From NCBI GenBank assembly GCA_021234155.1, contig JAJEKV010000299.1:188001-252000 (forward strand): DNA of 64,000 bases, in the 5' to 3' direction. Under the pieces are notes generated by a model. The model was not told the origin of the DNA and did no database searches. It saw only the letters and a program-made list of their open reading frames with translations. The DNA is from Isoetes taiwanensis. Taxonomy: Eukaryota > Streptophyta > Lycopodiopsida > Isoetales > Isoetaceae. The translations under genes and the position numbers were made by a program. Below, piece by piece: positions 1 to 10,496 of this stretch; within the stretch, counting starts at the first letter, position 1; each line of letters begins with the position of its first letter.

Positions 1-326
1 AATTTGGAAGCTTTGAGGCTAGACTTAAGTTGGCAACAAATGTCTGAGATTGAAGCAACCGTGCCCCTTCTGATGTTATTGGCAACGTGTGATGAACATG
101 TTCTACACCTCGTAGTTTGTCTTTACACCCCCACTATCCTCCTGTAATGCTGCTTTCAATTTGACTAGGCACTACGTTCCATGCACACATAAATCCCACC
201 TTGGCACCAATGCCCCAAGCTTATTTGCTTGCTTCATTGTCCAGGAACAAGCTTGTAGCTCTTGCATCAATTCGCACGGGGTCCCACAGGCTACGGATTG
301 AGACAGGTAGATAAAAGCGGCCGCAA

Positions 327-709
327 TTGCCACGAGAAGCGAGACTATGTGCATGTTGCCAGTTACAGGTTATTGAAGATGAAAGCCATACTCTTCTGAG
401 TTGCCCTGTTTTTGAGATAGTCCGGAATCATTTTTTGACCTTAACATTCCATTCCACGCTTCCAAAACTTCTCAGAGCACCATCTGCGCATGACTTGGCA
501 TTATACATACTTGAGGTTCTAGATAAACGTCTGCAATTACTGAGCCCTCAGTAGTCATTATCTCTGCTTGTCTAGTATCATCATTCGAAAACCTTTCGAG
601 GCAGGCGTTTTTTAATCCTAGTAGTAATGATTGTACTAGCCCATTGTATGGGTCCCATGACCTATTGGTCTCCGTGGACGTTAAAAAACTATTCTATTCT
701 ATTCTATTC
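327..709 (+). mobile_element. 5'-truncated LINE 3' end with pentanucleotide tail
   Basis: A 75-residue reading frame at 327-554 carries a C-x2-C...H-x4-C arrangement (CACC near the start, then ESHTLLSCPVF), typical of the C-terminus of plant non-LTR retrotransposon polyproteins. After the stop there is a short 3' UTR with GTCTCCGTGGACGTTAAAA, then a tail of repeated ATTCT at 690-709. A closely similar 3' UTR with a different tail occurs at about 10.17-10.23 kb. Domains upstream of the cysteine motif (reverse transcriptase, endonuclease) are missing, so this is a dead 5'-truncated copy. Its 5' boundary and target duplication were not found. Confidence 0.6.
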
Positions 710-2062
710 ATAGTCCTTTTGAAACCATGTCAATAACCATAGCCATACATAGACATAAGCATTGAAGTTTTGTATGTCATCCAACTGATGACTTAAGAAA
801 CATTTGCAACATTGAATCAAAATTTTATTAGCCATATGATGTACCAGGATTTTGTCTAATCGTGTTTTTAAATACTTTCCTATGGATCTTTGGTTGTTGC
901 GGAGGTTCTGGCTAGTATGGTTGCTAGTTAGTATTATGGTTAACTGACCGTAGAGATCTTATGAGCTTGGATGTGTGCTCCCATGTGCAATAAATGACTT
1001 GACTTGATTGTGTGAGGATTCCATTCAAAGCTAGTTTAGATGCAACAGATCAAGAAGAAAGATAAAATCAATGAAAAGAAAACTGTACAAATTCAACCAG
1101 AGGCATTTTGAGGTCCATTTCACATGACTAGTGCTGTGCTGATAGCTTTGTTCCCTGCCTTGCACAAGGATGCCTTTTCACACATAAATTCTTTCAAGTT
1201 ATCATGTTCTGGAGGCACTCAAAGCATCCTAATCCATAAATGAGCCTGAATCAACTGGACCATACAGTAGATGCGTTTTATGCCATTGTATTATGTAAAG
1301 GAATGACCACTGGCACCGGGGGTATAATCCTTGCACATATGAGCTGTGCAAGAATTAGGACTATGTGTACAAGAGGTTGAATAAACATTTTACCCATGCA
1401 ATTGGCAAATAGTGTTGTGAATGCCCTGAGGCCCTGAGGTTATGGCATGTATAAATTTCTCTTTGTGCGCTGTTCTAAAGTATGCGATTTGCAGTTTACA
1501 TGAGAGAGGTTCTACTTCCTTGCCCCAAATCATGCAGATCATGGAATTATCTGGTAATCTAATAAAATCTATTGTGTGGTTTGCATGTATTAGTTATCGG
1601 CAAAGGTTCGTTGGTGCATCTATACCTAAATATGTCTAAGCTAAGAGATTTAAGAAAATTAGATGTGAGAAGAGATGGCCATCTGATGGCAATTTTATAG
1701 CCAAGTTTTATTGTCTTTTTGTTCCATAACATATGCATGTGCTTCACCTAACAGATGAAGCATTTGCCACAATATGTGTTTGCCATGGGGCTAAAAAGAG
1801 AACCTATTCTATTTATTGAGTATGTAGTGTTCGTCCTGCTGGAGATTTTTGAAAATAGCATCAGACTGTTTTATGTCACTGCCAGTAGAATGTATTGTCA
1901 TATAATTATGAAAACACACTGGCAGCTTTTGATGAAACCTGTGGGAAAACCTTTCCTTCATTTTTTGCAGTGGTTTAGCTATTGCCTGCAGAAAATTGTT
2001 TATTGTTTCTCTTGCGATTTAGCCATATTAGAATGAAAAGATAAACTGTTTATTATTCATTT
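710..2062. other. Non-genic stretch
   Basis: No credible coding region. Short open frames here lack codon structure or recognisable motifs. A short GACTT-like repeat follows AATAAAT near 990-1005 and may be another retroposon tail, but this is weak. Confidence 0.5.
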
Positions 2063-2275
2063 TGACAAAAAGAATAGCGGGAGTAATCGATTGATTTGGT
2101 TGGGAATTCTGCCCACTGCAGATACATTATATAGCTACGAAGAGACACAGACACCTAAACTAATAGACATAACGCTGTATAGAGAGACACAACTTTTGGA
2201 ATGGTCACACCCTTTGGGCCACATCACTGATCTGCCTACATCACCGCTGTGCATATCGGGGACATATTCTAAACA
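2063..2275 (-). repeat. 3' LTR of a minus-strand Copia element
   Basis: On the minus strand the LTR begins TGTTTAGAAT just after a purine-rich GTGGGAG tract and ends ...TTTTTGTCA at 2063. Its terminal ~37 bp closely match 3308-3344, which lies directly next to a primer-binding site at the other end. The length of 213 bp suits a small Copia LTR. A TATATAGC box lies inside. Confidence 0.65.
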
Positions 2276-2363
2276 CTCCCACTGTCACCGTATGCACAGA
2301 GTTCTTTACAGATACAACCGCATACTACTCCCACTGAAGTTTCAAACACTGCTCCCACTGGAT

Positions 2364-3133
2364 CTAAAAGAATTTATCACTGATACAATTTGCTTTTTCC
2401 TCATGCTCATGCTCAGAATTCTTTGGACAGTCCTTCACATAATGGCCTTTGGCTCCACACTTAAAGCACTAGCGCATTTTCTTCAATTCTTCTGGACTTA
2501 GTTTCTTCTTTTGTTTGTTCATTGCCAGAAATGCCTTTTCCTTCAGATCTAGTGATACCTTTCCCTTCTTCTTTTGACGCATTTCTTCTTTCAAAATAGA
2601 AGCTATTACCTGGTCAGGGGTTAGATTATCACGATTACTCAGAGTTACCTCAAGTTGCCCAAACGAATCTGGTAAACTATTTATGAGCATAGCCACTTGA
2701 TCCTTGGAATCCACTTGATCTCCTGCAGCAGCCAATTATTGCACAAGAGTCTTGAATCTGCATACTGCTTCTCCAATCTTCTCGTCTTCGATGTGAAAGC
2801 TTCTAAATTCTTGGCGCAAGAACACCTTCATGGATTCCTCCTTTGATTCATACATATCCATTAATGTTTTCCAAGCATCATAAGATGAATCTTTGCTACT
2901 CACATGCCGTACTTGCTAATTGCCTAAAGCTTTCATAATCAAATCATATGCTTATCACGAATTTGCCACTTTGCAGCATCATCTGCAGTTGCAGGCTTCT
3001 TCTCAATACCTTCCATGATATTCCACAGGTCTCTCTGACGAAAGAGAGATCTCATTCTTATCTTCCAGATATAAAACCCTTCTCCATTAAATCTCTCAAT
3101 CGATTTCTTTTCAACAATCACGTTGGCTGCCAT
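2364..3133 (-). pseudogene. Copia gag (UBN2-type) with zinc knuckle, disrupted
   Basis: Read on the minus strand from the ATG at 3133, this is a Copia-type capsid protein: the start MAANVIVEKKSIERFNGEGF is followed by a motif of type Y-x-WKIRM. Further on, past frame changes, come KWQIRDKHAYDLIM, YDAWKTLMDMY, then LLINSLP-type and SNRDNLTPDQV segments. The protein ends with a CCHC zinc knuckle (CFKCGAKGHYVKDC, 2427-2468) and stops at 2364. An in-frame TAG (2469-2471) separates capsid from knuckle, and stops and frame changes lie at 2740-2940. No protease, integrase or reverse transcriptase follows: the 3' LTR begins about 90 bp beyond. Gag packages the RNA into virus-like particles, so a gag-only unit would depend on other elements. 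Confidence 0.8.
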
Positions 3134-3294
3134 CTCTTGAATTCACACCAAATTAGCACTTCCATTAGCGACTAAGCCAATTCAGGCTTCACGGCAGCGG
3201 CTCCTCACAAGGATAATCTGCCCACGATTTGGATGAAAAGCCTTTAGCCCACTAGTGTAGAATCAATGCTCTTCTCCAAGGTCAGCCCACAAGG

Positions 3295-3344
3295 GGCTCT
3301 GATACCATGACAAAACGAACAACGGAAGTAATAGATTGATGTGC
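3295..3344 (-). other. Copia primer-binding site and truncated 5' LTR end
   Basis: GGCTCTGATACCA at 3295-3307 is the complement of TGGTATCAGAGCC, the standard initiator-Met tRNA primer-binding site of Copia elements. It directly abuts TGACAAAACG (3308), the 3' end of the left-reading LTR. Similarity to the other LTR is only clear for about 37 bp (3308-3344), so the 5' LTR seems truncated or strongly diverged. CATTT flanks both outer ends (2058-2062 and 3345-3349) and could be a 5-bp target duplication, though it is short enough to be chance. Confidence 0.75.
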
Positions 3345-4389
3345 CATTTTTATTGCCTATCCTTGATAAAAAAAAAACAAACGGGAAAAAGAAATTTGTA
3401 GCATAAGAGTGTATATCTCTTCAATTAACAGATACTTCAGCAAGGATTGTTTCATATTATCTTTATGTGTTAAATTTTGCATGTACATTGTTACTTTTGA
3501 GTGGAAAAGAATTTAAGTTCGTGCATTGTTAGTTTTAGACTAACAATGCAAATGAAAGTCTAATTTAAATTACGCCATGCAATTTGAAAGCCCACTTTTT
3601 GGAGTGGCCTTCAAAAACAAGTAAGGGCAGCCCTTCAATTTCCAACCTTGCTTGCATTGCAAAGGGATGTCCTCTCTGAAATGGCAATGCGTCAGGTGGT
3701 GTCACTGCTTGAAATATACGATATACAAAAAATCATGTTTATAATATGCAAAACAAGAAGAAAATATCATCATGACTGAAGAAAATTTGCATACACAATA
3801 GCATAGATAGGAGAAAGCATCAAAACAGAAATAAACTAATGGAGGCAAAGATAGGCAAGATTAACCATATCGTTCAACACACGGCGTTGTTCCTTGTTGC
3901 CATGTTGTTATGTTCCATACTCAATGATTGAAGGTGTTAAATATGCACAATATTTAACTAAAATTTGCATAACTAAAATTGGCATGTTTCAACCTAAAAC
4001 AAGAATCCCAATTATTATCATAGCATAGCATGTTAACATATTCAAAATTATATCTTATTCATTATCATCAATTAAGAAAGGGCCATTCCTAAAAATTTCA
4101 CCTAGGTAGAGAATACAAGTTGTCTAACCCATAAATACAAGGCAGATGAACCATGTTCTACAATTTTTAATATCAACCAAAGCTGGGAGGAGCTAGAATT
4201 GCCTAAACCATCATGCTAAAAACTACAACGCAATGAGATATTCAAAAAATGCAACTGAAATTGTTTGCCTATGGCTTCGAAAATAAAGTGTGTCCTTTTA
4301 TATTCTGAATAAATAAAGTTCTGCAACATATGTCCTCATGACAAGCAAACAAGGAACAAGTTGAACAAACATACACCTTACTTTGTCTC
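3345..4389. other. Non-genic AT-rich stretch
   Basis: No gene-like frame or recognisable repeat end seen; AT-rich unique-looking sequence up to the first ~140-bp array. Confidence 0.5.
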
Positions 4390-5220
4390 TAAGCCATCAA
4401 TGAAGAGCATGTTCAGACATCGAAGGAGAGACGAAAAAAACAAATAGAAGCTGCCAAGAACAGAACAAACAATTGCACATTGTCTAGGAAGGGAGATTCT
4501 GCTTGGCACCATTGCTGCAGGACCTCCAAAATGCTCTGGCACCTCAAAATTGCTCTGGCGCAACAAGGGGACACAAATTTACTTCCCAAATACCATATTG
4601 TGGGTTCATGGTATTTGGTCTACCATTCTGGCAGTACCAGTGACTCGCTCCCGGTATGCCGGTTGCGGAACCCCACCAGTACATGCGAGAATGGCATCCC
4701 AAATACTGTGATTTCATACAAAAATGCAGACAAGTATGGCCCTCCAGCTATCAATTTAAAGGAGTTAGCACTTATTCTTTTAAGAAGAACATGGGATTCA
4801 ATTTCTCTATACATAAGGTGCCATCGGCCAAAGATCCCAAACATTCCATGTGCTTATACAAAAATACAGACACCTATAGCCCTCCACTAATCAACTTAAG
4901 GAGCTGTGCACTCATTCTTCTAAGAAAAATATGGGGTCCAATTTCTGTATACATAATGGGCTATCGGCCAAAGACCCCAAACACTCCATATGCTTATACC
5001 AGCATATATAGAAAATGTAGACAAGTATGTCCCTCCTGCAATCAATCTAAAGAAAACATGGGGTCCAATATCTCTATACATAAGGGGCCATTGACCAAAG
5101 ATCCCAAACACGCATGGGCTTACACAAAATTGCAGACAGAGTATGGTCCTCCACCAATCGATTTAAAGGACTTAGCACTCATTTTTATATTCAAGGTCAA
5201 TGTTATTTTTATGTTATGTT
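4390..5220. repeat. Array of ~140-bp tandem monomers, copy 1
   Basis: A ~230-bp lead-in (CTGCCAAGAACAGAACAAAC..., then ACCATATTGTGGGTTC) is followed by about 3.5 tandem monomers. Each runs through GCAGACAAGTATGGCCCTCC, a CAATTTAAAG...TTAGCACTCATTCTTCTAAG segment, CATGGGGTCCAATTTCT, CTATACATAAGG, GGCCAAAGATCCCAAACACT and TGCTTATAC. Monomers are about 125-142 bp and diverged. Open frames across the array are by-products of the repeat. The same arrangement recurs at 10.5-11.8 and 33.3-35.1 kb. Confidence 0.85.
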
Positions 5221-5232
5221 AAGTACATTCTC

Positions 5233-5445
5233 TCAAACCTTATAGTATTTTACAAATGTCAATATACAGTATACAAAAGCTTGTACATGCATACCCCATA
5301 AACGAGGATCGCTATGTACGGTCCAGATCTTGGAATAGAATAAAGGGCAAATATGCCCATCCGACAGCTCTCGCTGCCCTACGTAACCCCCCGTGTGAAT
5401 ATGCACCCAAACCAAAGGGGGTTTAAGGGGGATTTTAATTTAAAT
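5233..5445. mobile_element. Partial MITE copy (right half)
   Basis: Sequence from AAACCTTATAGTATTT through ATACCCCATAAACGAGGAT to GGGGGATTTTAATT matches the interior and right arm of the 353-bp inverted-repeat element at 14365-14717. The left inverted arm is absent, so this is a truncated copy. Confidence 0.7.
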
Positions 5446-6468
5446 GTGTCAAATGCAATGGTTTATGTTAATAATGTTAATGGTAGTTGTGTGTTGATTG
5501 TTAATATTATTAAGATAACTTGTAAAGATCTCTACAGGGATGATATTCTAGGTTGAAGCATAGTTTGGCTACAGCACCTAGCAAACAGAGCACAGGACGC
5601 TGATGCAATCGGCGTGAAGGAGATTTCAAGAAGGAATGGCCTTAAGAAAGGGATTTTGTTGAAACTTCAGGCTTTGGTAGTGGTGGTGGTCGCCTTGGTT
5701 ACGTCTCCCATCTTCGCTGGTATTTTATGCAAAACAGAGATGTAGTGCAGGAAGAACAGACGGACGAAATTTCTGTAATCTCCTATTCTGTAATGATTTT
5801 CCATTTCGTACTCTCTAAAATTTTCGTATTGTTAACTTCGTGGATTTGCTGGGCTCTTTCTTTGATAAATCTCTCTCATAACAGAGAGATTTGAGGATTC
5901 TAATGGATTCATTGGCTAAGATACAGGTTGTGGAAAAACGAGACTTTTTGTAAGAGCAAATCTTTTCTGGATCAAAGGCCCATTTCATAGTGCTTGCTCC
6001 CCTCTTACTTCAAGGCATTAACAATGGCACTAGATGCTAGGAGCTGCCGGATTTGGGTGATAGAGGATTTTGTAGGTATATACATTTCAAGGCCAGTGCC
6101 GACACAAGAGATTCAGTGATTCGGTGTGTTCGTAAGTCAGGAAAGCATGCAGCAGAGATAACAGGATCTGAAGATAGCTTACTGCAGCATAAGAATTGGA
6201 GGACGAGCTAGCAAGGTCCTCGCAGCCACAAATCGAGCTATTCGCTAATCGAGGAAGGGGGTTTCGGCAGGTTATTTCGGCCTCTTTGCCTGCATACAGT
6301 TAATTAAGGCAAAATATGATAAAAGCCAGTCATGCGCTATGTGCCAGTTAGAAATCCTGATTCAATTCAGTGAAGCTCAGAATAAAGTAAGATAATATAC
6401 AGTGTATTGGGGGGCAGGCGATGGCGCTGGCAGCAGGCTATAAGGATGGATGCTATAAATAAACGGCA
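5446..6468. other. Non-genic stretch with one exon-like piece
   Basis: Mostly non-coding. On the plus strand around 5570-5745 an open stretch would encode a short peptide with a hydrophobic run (LQALVVVVVALVTSPIFAGI) ending at a TAG near 5745. It might be an exon remnant of a membrane protein, but no family is recognisable. Confidence 0.3.
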
Positions 6469-6610
6469 GCATGGCAATCCAAAATCCACCAGATGGAAAA
6501 AGGATGTAGCATCGGAAATCCAAAATCCACCAGATGGAAAAAGGATATGGCATCGGAAATCCAAAATCCAAAAATGATGGAAAAAAGGATCTGATAATAA
6601 TAATAATAAT
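6469..6610. repeat. 40-41-bp tandem repeat followed by (ATA)n
   Basis: Three tandem units start at 6469, 6509 and 6550, each with AATCCAAAATCCACCAGATG and a GGAAAAAGGAT core. They are followed by a short ATA trinucleotide run at about 6594-6610. Open frames across this stretch are repeat artefacts. Confidence 0.85.
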
Positions 6611-6799
6611 TTTGGGCATTAGTGGGCCCATTACTATTAAGGTTTTTCCCCGAAAACCCGGTTTTTTAATCCTGATCGTAATCGGCGTCACTAATGTAGT
6701 CCAGGTCAGCGCGACTCTGTTGCCGCTGGGCACCACTTTGGGCACCAAGACTATGCAGAATAACTGTAAAAAGGAAAGGAACTAAGTGTCGGGACAGTG

Positions 6800-7131
6800 A
6801 GGGACCTCCGACCGACCACCAGGATAGAGCGGGTACAACCCACCGGCTGGTGTTCTATTTCCACATTCGAGTTCTGGTGCACCAAAAACTATGGAATCCA
6901 CAATGTGTACAACTCAAAGTTGTTGATAGCGAAGCATCACTGCATGGCCACGAAGCCGAAGTAAAGCGGGATGCTGGTAATAATAGAAAAAAGTCAGCCT
7001 TCAGAAAAGGCTACATCATAACAGCGTGATGTGCTAGTAGCGCCCTTTCAGGGAGCTCGCCCATGCTACACAAGTCCAGAGGCCGCAAGGCACGAGGGAC
7101 ATTAATGTATTCTATTCTATTCTATTCTATA
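6800..7131 (+). mobile_element. Retroposon 3' end with ATTCT tail
   Basis: No protein is visible, but the segment ends in CGCAAGGCACGAGGGACATTAATG followed by a run of TATTC repeats (7108-7131). This is the same tail type as the LINE end at 690-709, which suggests the 3' UTR of a related non-LTR element or a SINE using its machinery. The start is a guess. Confidence 0.35.
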
Positions 7132-7639
7132 TTAAAAAAAAATTTGGGCCCTTCGGGCCTTAACTAAAGCAGAAAGAAAATGGAAAAATCTTCCACCTAA
7201 CATTGAGAAATGAAGAAACATCCATTCAGCACTATTACAACACTATTACAAGTTCAAACACCATATATATAAATTCTTGCTCAACAAGAAATAGAATGTG
7301 AAAAAACATATCTCATAGAAATCTTTGTTGTAGTAGGACTTTGAAGAAACCAAGGTAAATAATAATGATGCAGAACAGCATTTCCACGCAACAATAAACA
7401 ACTGTGTGTGTTGTGGTGGCACACTGGCTTTATGGTAAAAGGTGCAGGTCGTTGTAGAAGCTTATCAATGTTAAGGATCACCTTTTCCATAGATTTCACC
7501 ATTTCATGCTAATTGTTGTCAGGGTCTAATGACAAAATATCTTTTAGGCCATTTAAAGGTGGTTGCTGGATCCCGTCCCTTTATCCCCTGACAAAAAATA
7601 AAATGGATCTTAGTTATCTAGTAGTAGTTATCTAGTAAG

Positions 7640-7971
7640 GCCAGGCTTTTCATCTAGCAGCAAGATGGTTGCTTTGGACTATCTGGAAAAGACGAAGATT
7701 GGTAATCTTCAAAGGTCTGGATGTGGCAGATAATCGTGTTCTCCAAGAAGCTCAAGGTTACATTGTAAAGTCGTATCATTGTTCTTCACTTGCCCCTCGC
7801 AAGAGGCGATTGATTTTTGAGGAGTTTTTGGATGTGCACTCTTATGCTTAGGCAGGTTGCTTCACTCGGTGGGTCTCCGCTTATCCGCTGAGATTTTATT
7901 CCTGTCTCTGCATTTATACTTGTATTTGACTCTTTGATTGAATAAAGTCTGACGTCCTTCAACAAAAAAAA
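7640..7971 (+). mobile_element. 5'-truncated L1-type LINE with poly(A) and target duplication
   Basis: The frame at 7669-7851 reads LWTIWKRRRLVIFKG..., the usual end of plant L1 ORF2 after the zf-RVT domain. An AATAAA signal (near 7941) and a poly(A) run (7963-7971) follow. The element is bracketed by a direct 10-bp duplication, ATCTAGTAAG, at 7630-7639 and 7972-7981, which fixes both boundaries. Only ~330 bp of an element normally several kb long was inserted. Confidence 0.85.
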
Positions 7972-8513
7972 ATCTAGTAAGTGCAAAACTGATCATAGAA
8001 AACTAACCTTTTTCAGCAATGATTTTGTACTGGCCACCTTCCTTATTGTTCAATCCACCAGGCCTCACAATATAGTAGCTTAAATTGAGGCAGCAGACCA
8101 TAAATTGCATACCTATTATTTGATTGTTCACATACATGGCTATAGCAAACAACCATGCCTGGTCATTACTTTTATCAGCTCAATAGCTTTGTCAGTTCGA
8201 TTTGCAGCACAAAGGCCACTCAAGTAAGAAGTGTAAGTCACTACATTAGGAACACAACCAACAACTGCTATGTCTTCAAGCAGCTGGTCGCCTTGCAATA
8301 CCCTGTAATCATTACAGTATAAGTAAAGACAGTAACTTTTTTGCCATTATCCAGCAGTTCTTGAAATATCGAGCACTAAAATTTGAAGTTCTCTATTTAG
8401 TCCCATGGCAAACACTTACTGTGGCAAATGCTGCATCGATGAAGCACATCCACATGTAGGTTACCACATGTGATGTAACTGAGAATTCCCCCGGTTGGTA
8501 ATTACAACTGAGA

Positions 8514-8583
8514 AGTCCAAGCAAATTTTTTCAGATTCTCTAGAATGAGCAGTCCAAGCAAATTTTCTCAGTTTCTCTAGGGC
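8514..8583. repeat. ~37-bp tandem duplication
   Basis: GCAGTCCAAGCAAATTTT followed by TCAGATTCTCTAG-like sequence occurs twice in tandem at the 3' edge of the CRINKLY4-like fragment. It duplicates the final residues (ETEKICLDCSF). Confidence 0.7.
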
Positions 8584-9190
8584 ACTTACCTGCTAAGTAA
8601 TATTCATCATGCTTGCAAGATCCTTGACATATGCCTGCACTACAAACTAAATGGTTAGCATCACCAAAATAATTACCCCAGCATAGGATACTTTGTTGAT
8701 CTTTCCTGACACCAGTGATCAAAGCAAAAGGAACTCCACTGGCAGGGTTGCACTGGCCATAGGTGTTATCTCCCCAGCAGACGACTTCATGGCTGTCAGT
8801 CCGAAGGCCGCAGGTATGATTATCTCCCAGTGCTAGCGAGGAGAAGGTATAATTGGCAGGAACATCACACTGATGGGCATCATTCATACCCCAGCACAAG
8901 GATTTATTTGTGATCAGTTCTATGCCACAAACATGGTAACGGCCTAGAATATGGCAGAGTACTGAGACCGGGGATCATTTGCCCAAATTTTGCCATAACC
9001 TTTCCAGTTGCTTCCCCAGATGTAAGACGTACCATCTTGCAGCTTCAATCCATAAGTGAATCCATCTCCTGCAGCCAATGCCTTCATGGGGGATATTTGG
9101 CCGGAATTGCCAAAAGCATCCAGACTTTGGTGTCATTGAAGCAATCAGACTTGGTGTCATTGAAGCCACAAAACGCAGAGCCCTGATGCA
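8540..9190 (-). pseudogene. CRINKLY4-like receptor kinase ectodomain fragment
   Basis: Minus-strand translation gives crinkly (RCC1-like) repeats: upstream frame ALAAGDGFTYGLKLQDG, then after a frameshift near 8940 LCWGMNDAHQCDVP, SSLALGDNHTCGLR, VVCWGDNTYGQCNP and ILCWGNYFGD. The start of a TNFR-like cysteine region follows (CSAGICQGSCKHDEYYLAGKC). In plants this order is typical of CRINKLY4/ACR4-type plasma-membrane receptor kinases. There is no signal peptide, transmembrane segment or kinase domain here. The frameshift and lost partner domains make it a gene fragment, perhaps one exon copied by a transposon. Family recognition is good; orthology to a specific CR4 gene is not claimed. Confidence 0.7.
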
Positions 9191-9436
9191 AGAACTAACC
9201 CGACACAGCCACGAAGCAAATTAGGCCCATAACTGCCCCTCAAACCAAATAAAAGCTTTAGTGCCTCCAAGAACTGGCGGATGCACAGAAACGAAATTGA
9301 TGCTGTTGATGAAGCCATAAAAATAAGAGCCGCTGATGCAAAGATGAGCCCATCAATAGAAAAAACTAAAGGAACCGAAGAGGAATCGCAATTGGACGGT
9401 GCAATAGAAGCAAAAGGCTTGATGACGCTTCAAATC

Positions 9437-9540
9437 AACAGGGATAGAGATTTCAACAGGGATAGAGATTTCGGTTGATGTTACCATGGATTTAACGCTC
9501 TTTTTACCATGTTGATGCTCCTTTTTACCATGTTGATGCT
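9437..9540. repeat. Two small tandem duplications
   Basis: An 18-bp unit (AACAGGGATAGAGATTTC) is repeated twice at 9437-9472, and a 21-bp unit (CTTTTTACCATGTTGATGCT) twice at about 9499-9540. Both look like replication-slippage products. Confidence 0.8.
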
Positions 9541-9670
9541 GAGGCCTGTCTACCTGCATCACGCAACCCAACATATAAGTTCCGAACGCATAACCCTAAA
9601 ATGGGTTATCTCGAGCCTTGCATGTCTAGCAAATGTGATAAAATAAGAAAAATACAATATAATAACGAAA

Positions 9671-9860
9671 TAACCTTAATCTTGAACATTGCAATGCCAT
9701 TAAGGGGTCTTTGGCTCTTCAAAGAATGATGTCCCTTTTTTTGATGTCCCTTTTTTCTTTTTTATTTTTTTCGTGTGTCTGTGTGCATGTGTTGCCATGC
9801 AAATGAACAGCAAGGTAAAAAAAATGCCATTCAGCTCGAAAGGCTCTCACAAATGTCACG
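9671..9860. repeat. Dispersed repeat, copy paired with 32.9-33.1 kb
   Basis: From AACCTTAATCTTGAACATTG to AGGCTCTCACAAATGTCAC this stretch is nearly identical to 32909-33077. It marks the beginning of a larger duplicated unit that continues at 10.24 kb after an insertion. Confidence 0.8.
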
Positions 9861-10238
9861 CTCCACTGGGCGATTTCCCTGAGCGGTTTCTGAGCGCCGC
9901 CTTCCCTGAGCGTCTGGGCGATTGGCGTTGGGGGCGTCTGTTTTCCAGCACACAGTTGTGAAGAGGTTACGGTTCGGAGGCGTTTGGTGCAGTCTTGTCT
10001 GTTGGAGGTATGCTTATTGCTTCTTGCAATAGCATGGATTTTTGGATGTGTAATCATCCTGGCAACAGTTTTTTCCCAAGTGGTTTTTAATCTGGGCCAT
10101 GGTGATTATGTTTTGTTCTGTGGGCTTCGGCCCTTGTTCTGGTTAGGGACTTCGGTCCCGTTTTGTACTTGTGGTCCCATAACCCGATTGGGTTCCGTGG
10201 ACATTAAAAGTTTCTTCCTTCCTTCCTTTTAAAAAAAC
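9861..10238 (+). mobile_element. LINE-type 3' end inserted in the dispersed repeat
   Basis: This segment is absent from the paralogous locus at 33.08 kb, so it is an insertion. Its 3' end reads CCCGATTGGGTTCCGTGGACATTAAAAG followed by CTTCC repeats. That resembles the 3' UTR of the LINE fragment at 327-709 but with a different tail unit. No complete protein domain is visible. Confidence 0.6.
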
Positions 10239-10496
10239 TATTTCTTTAATATATATTTTTATTAGCTTTATACATTTTCTTTGCCATTACACATTGCATA
10301 CATGCAACAATGCAAAAGAATCAAATTGTCCATTGTCGATTGACCAATGCCATTAATTAATAATAACACCAGCCATCATTAGCATTAAACATTGAGAAAA
10401 AGCAATCTACTAAAAAACAATTTCGCGACCAACACTATTTGCCACGCCTTTTCTCATCCTCGATCTCGTTGTTTCTAGTCCACGGCCAGATGCTAT

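Noticed and set aside
4480-5222. Overlapping frames of 136-188 residues over the first monomer array
   Set aside because: The same peptides recur at each monomer and in several frames, so they come from tandem repetition, not selection.
7131-7165. GGGCCCTTCGGGCC hairpin as a bacterial-type terminator
   Set aside because: A similar hairpin occurs at 14317-14342 beside other repeat ends in plant DNA; it is more likely a repeat-derived palindrome.
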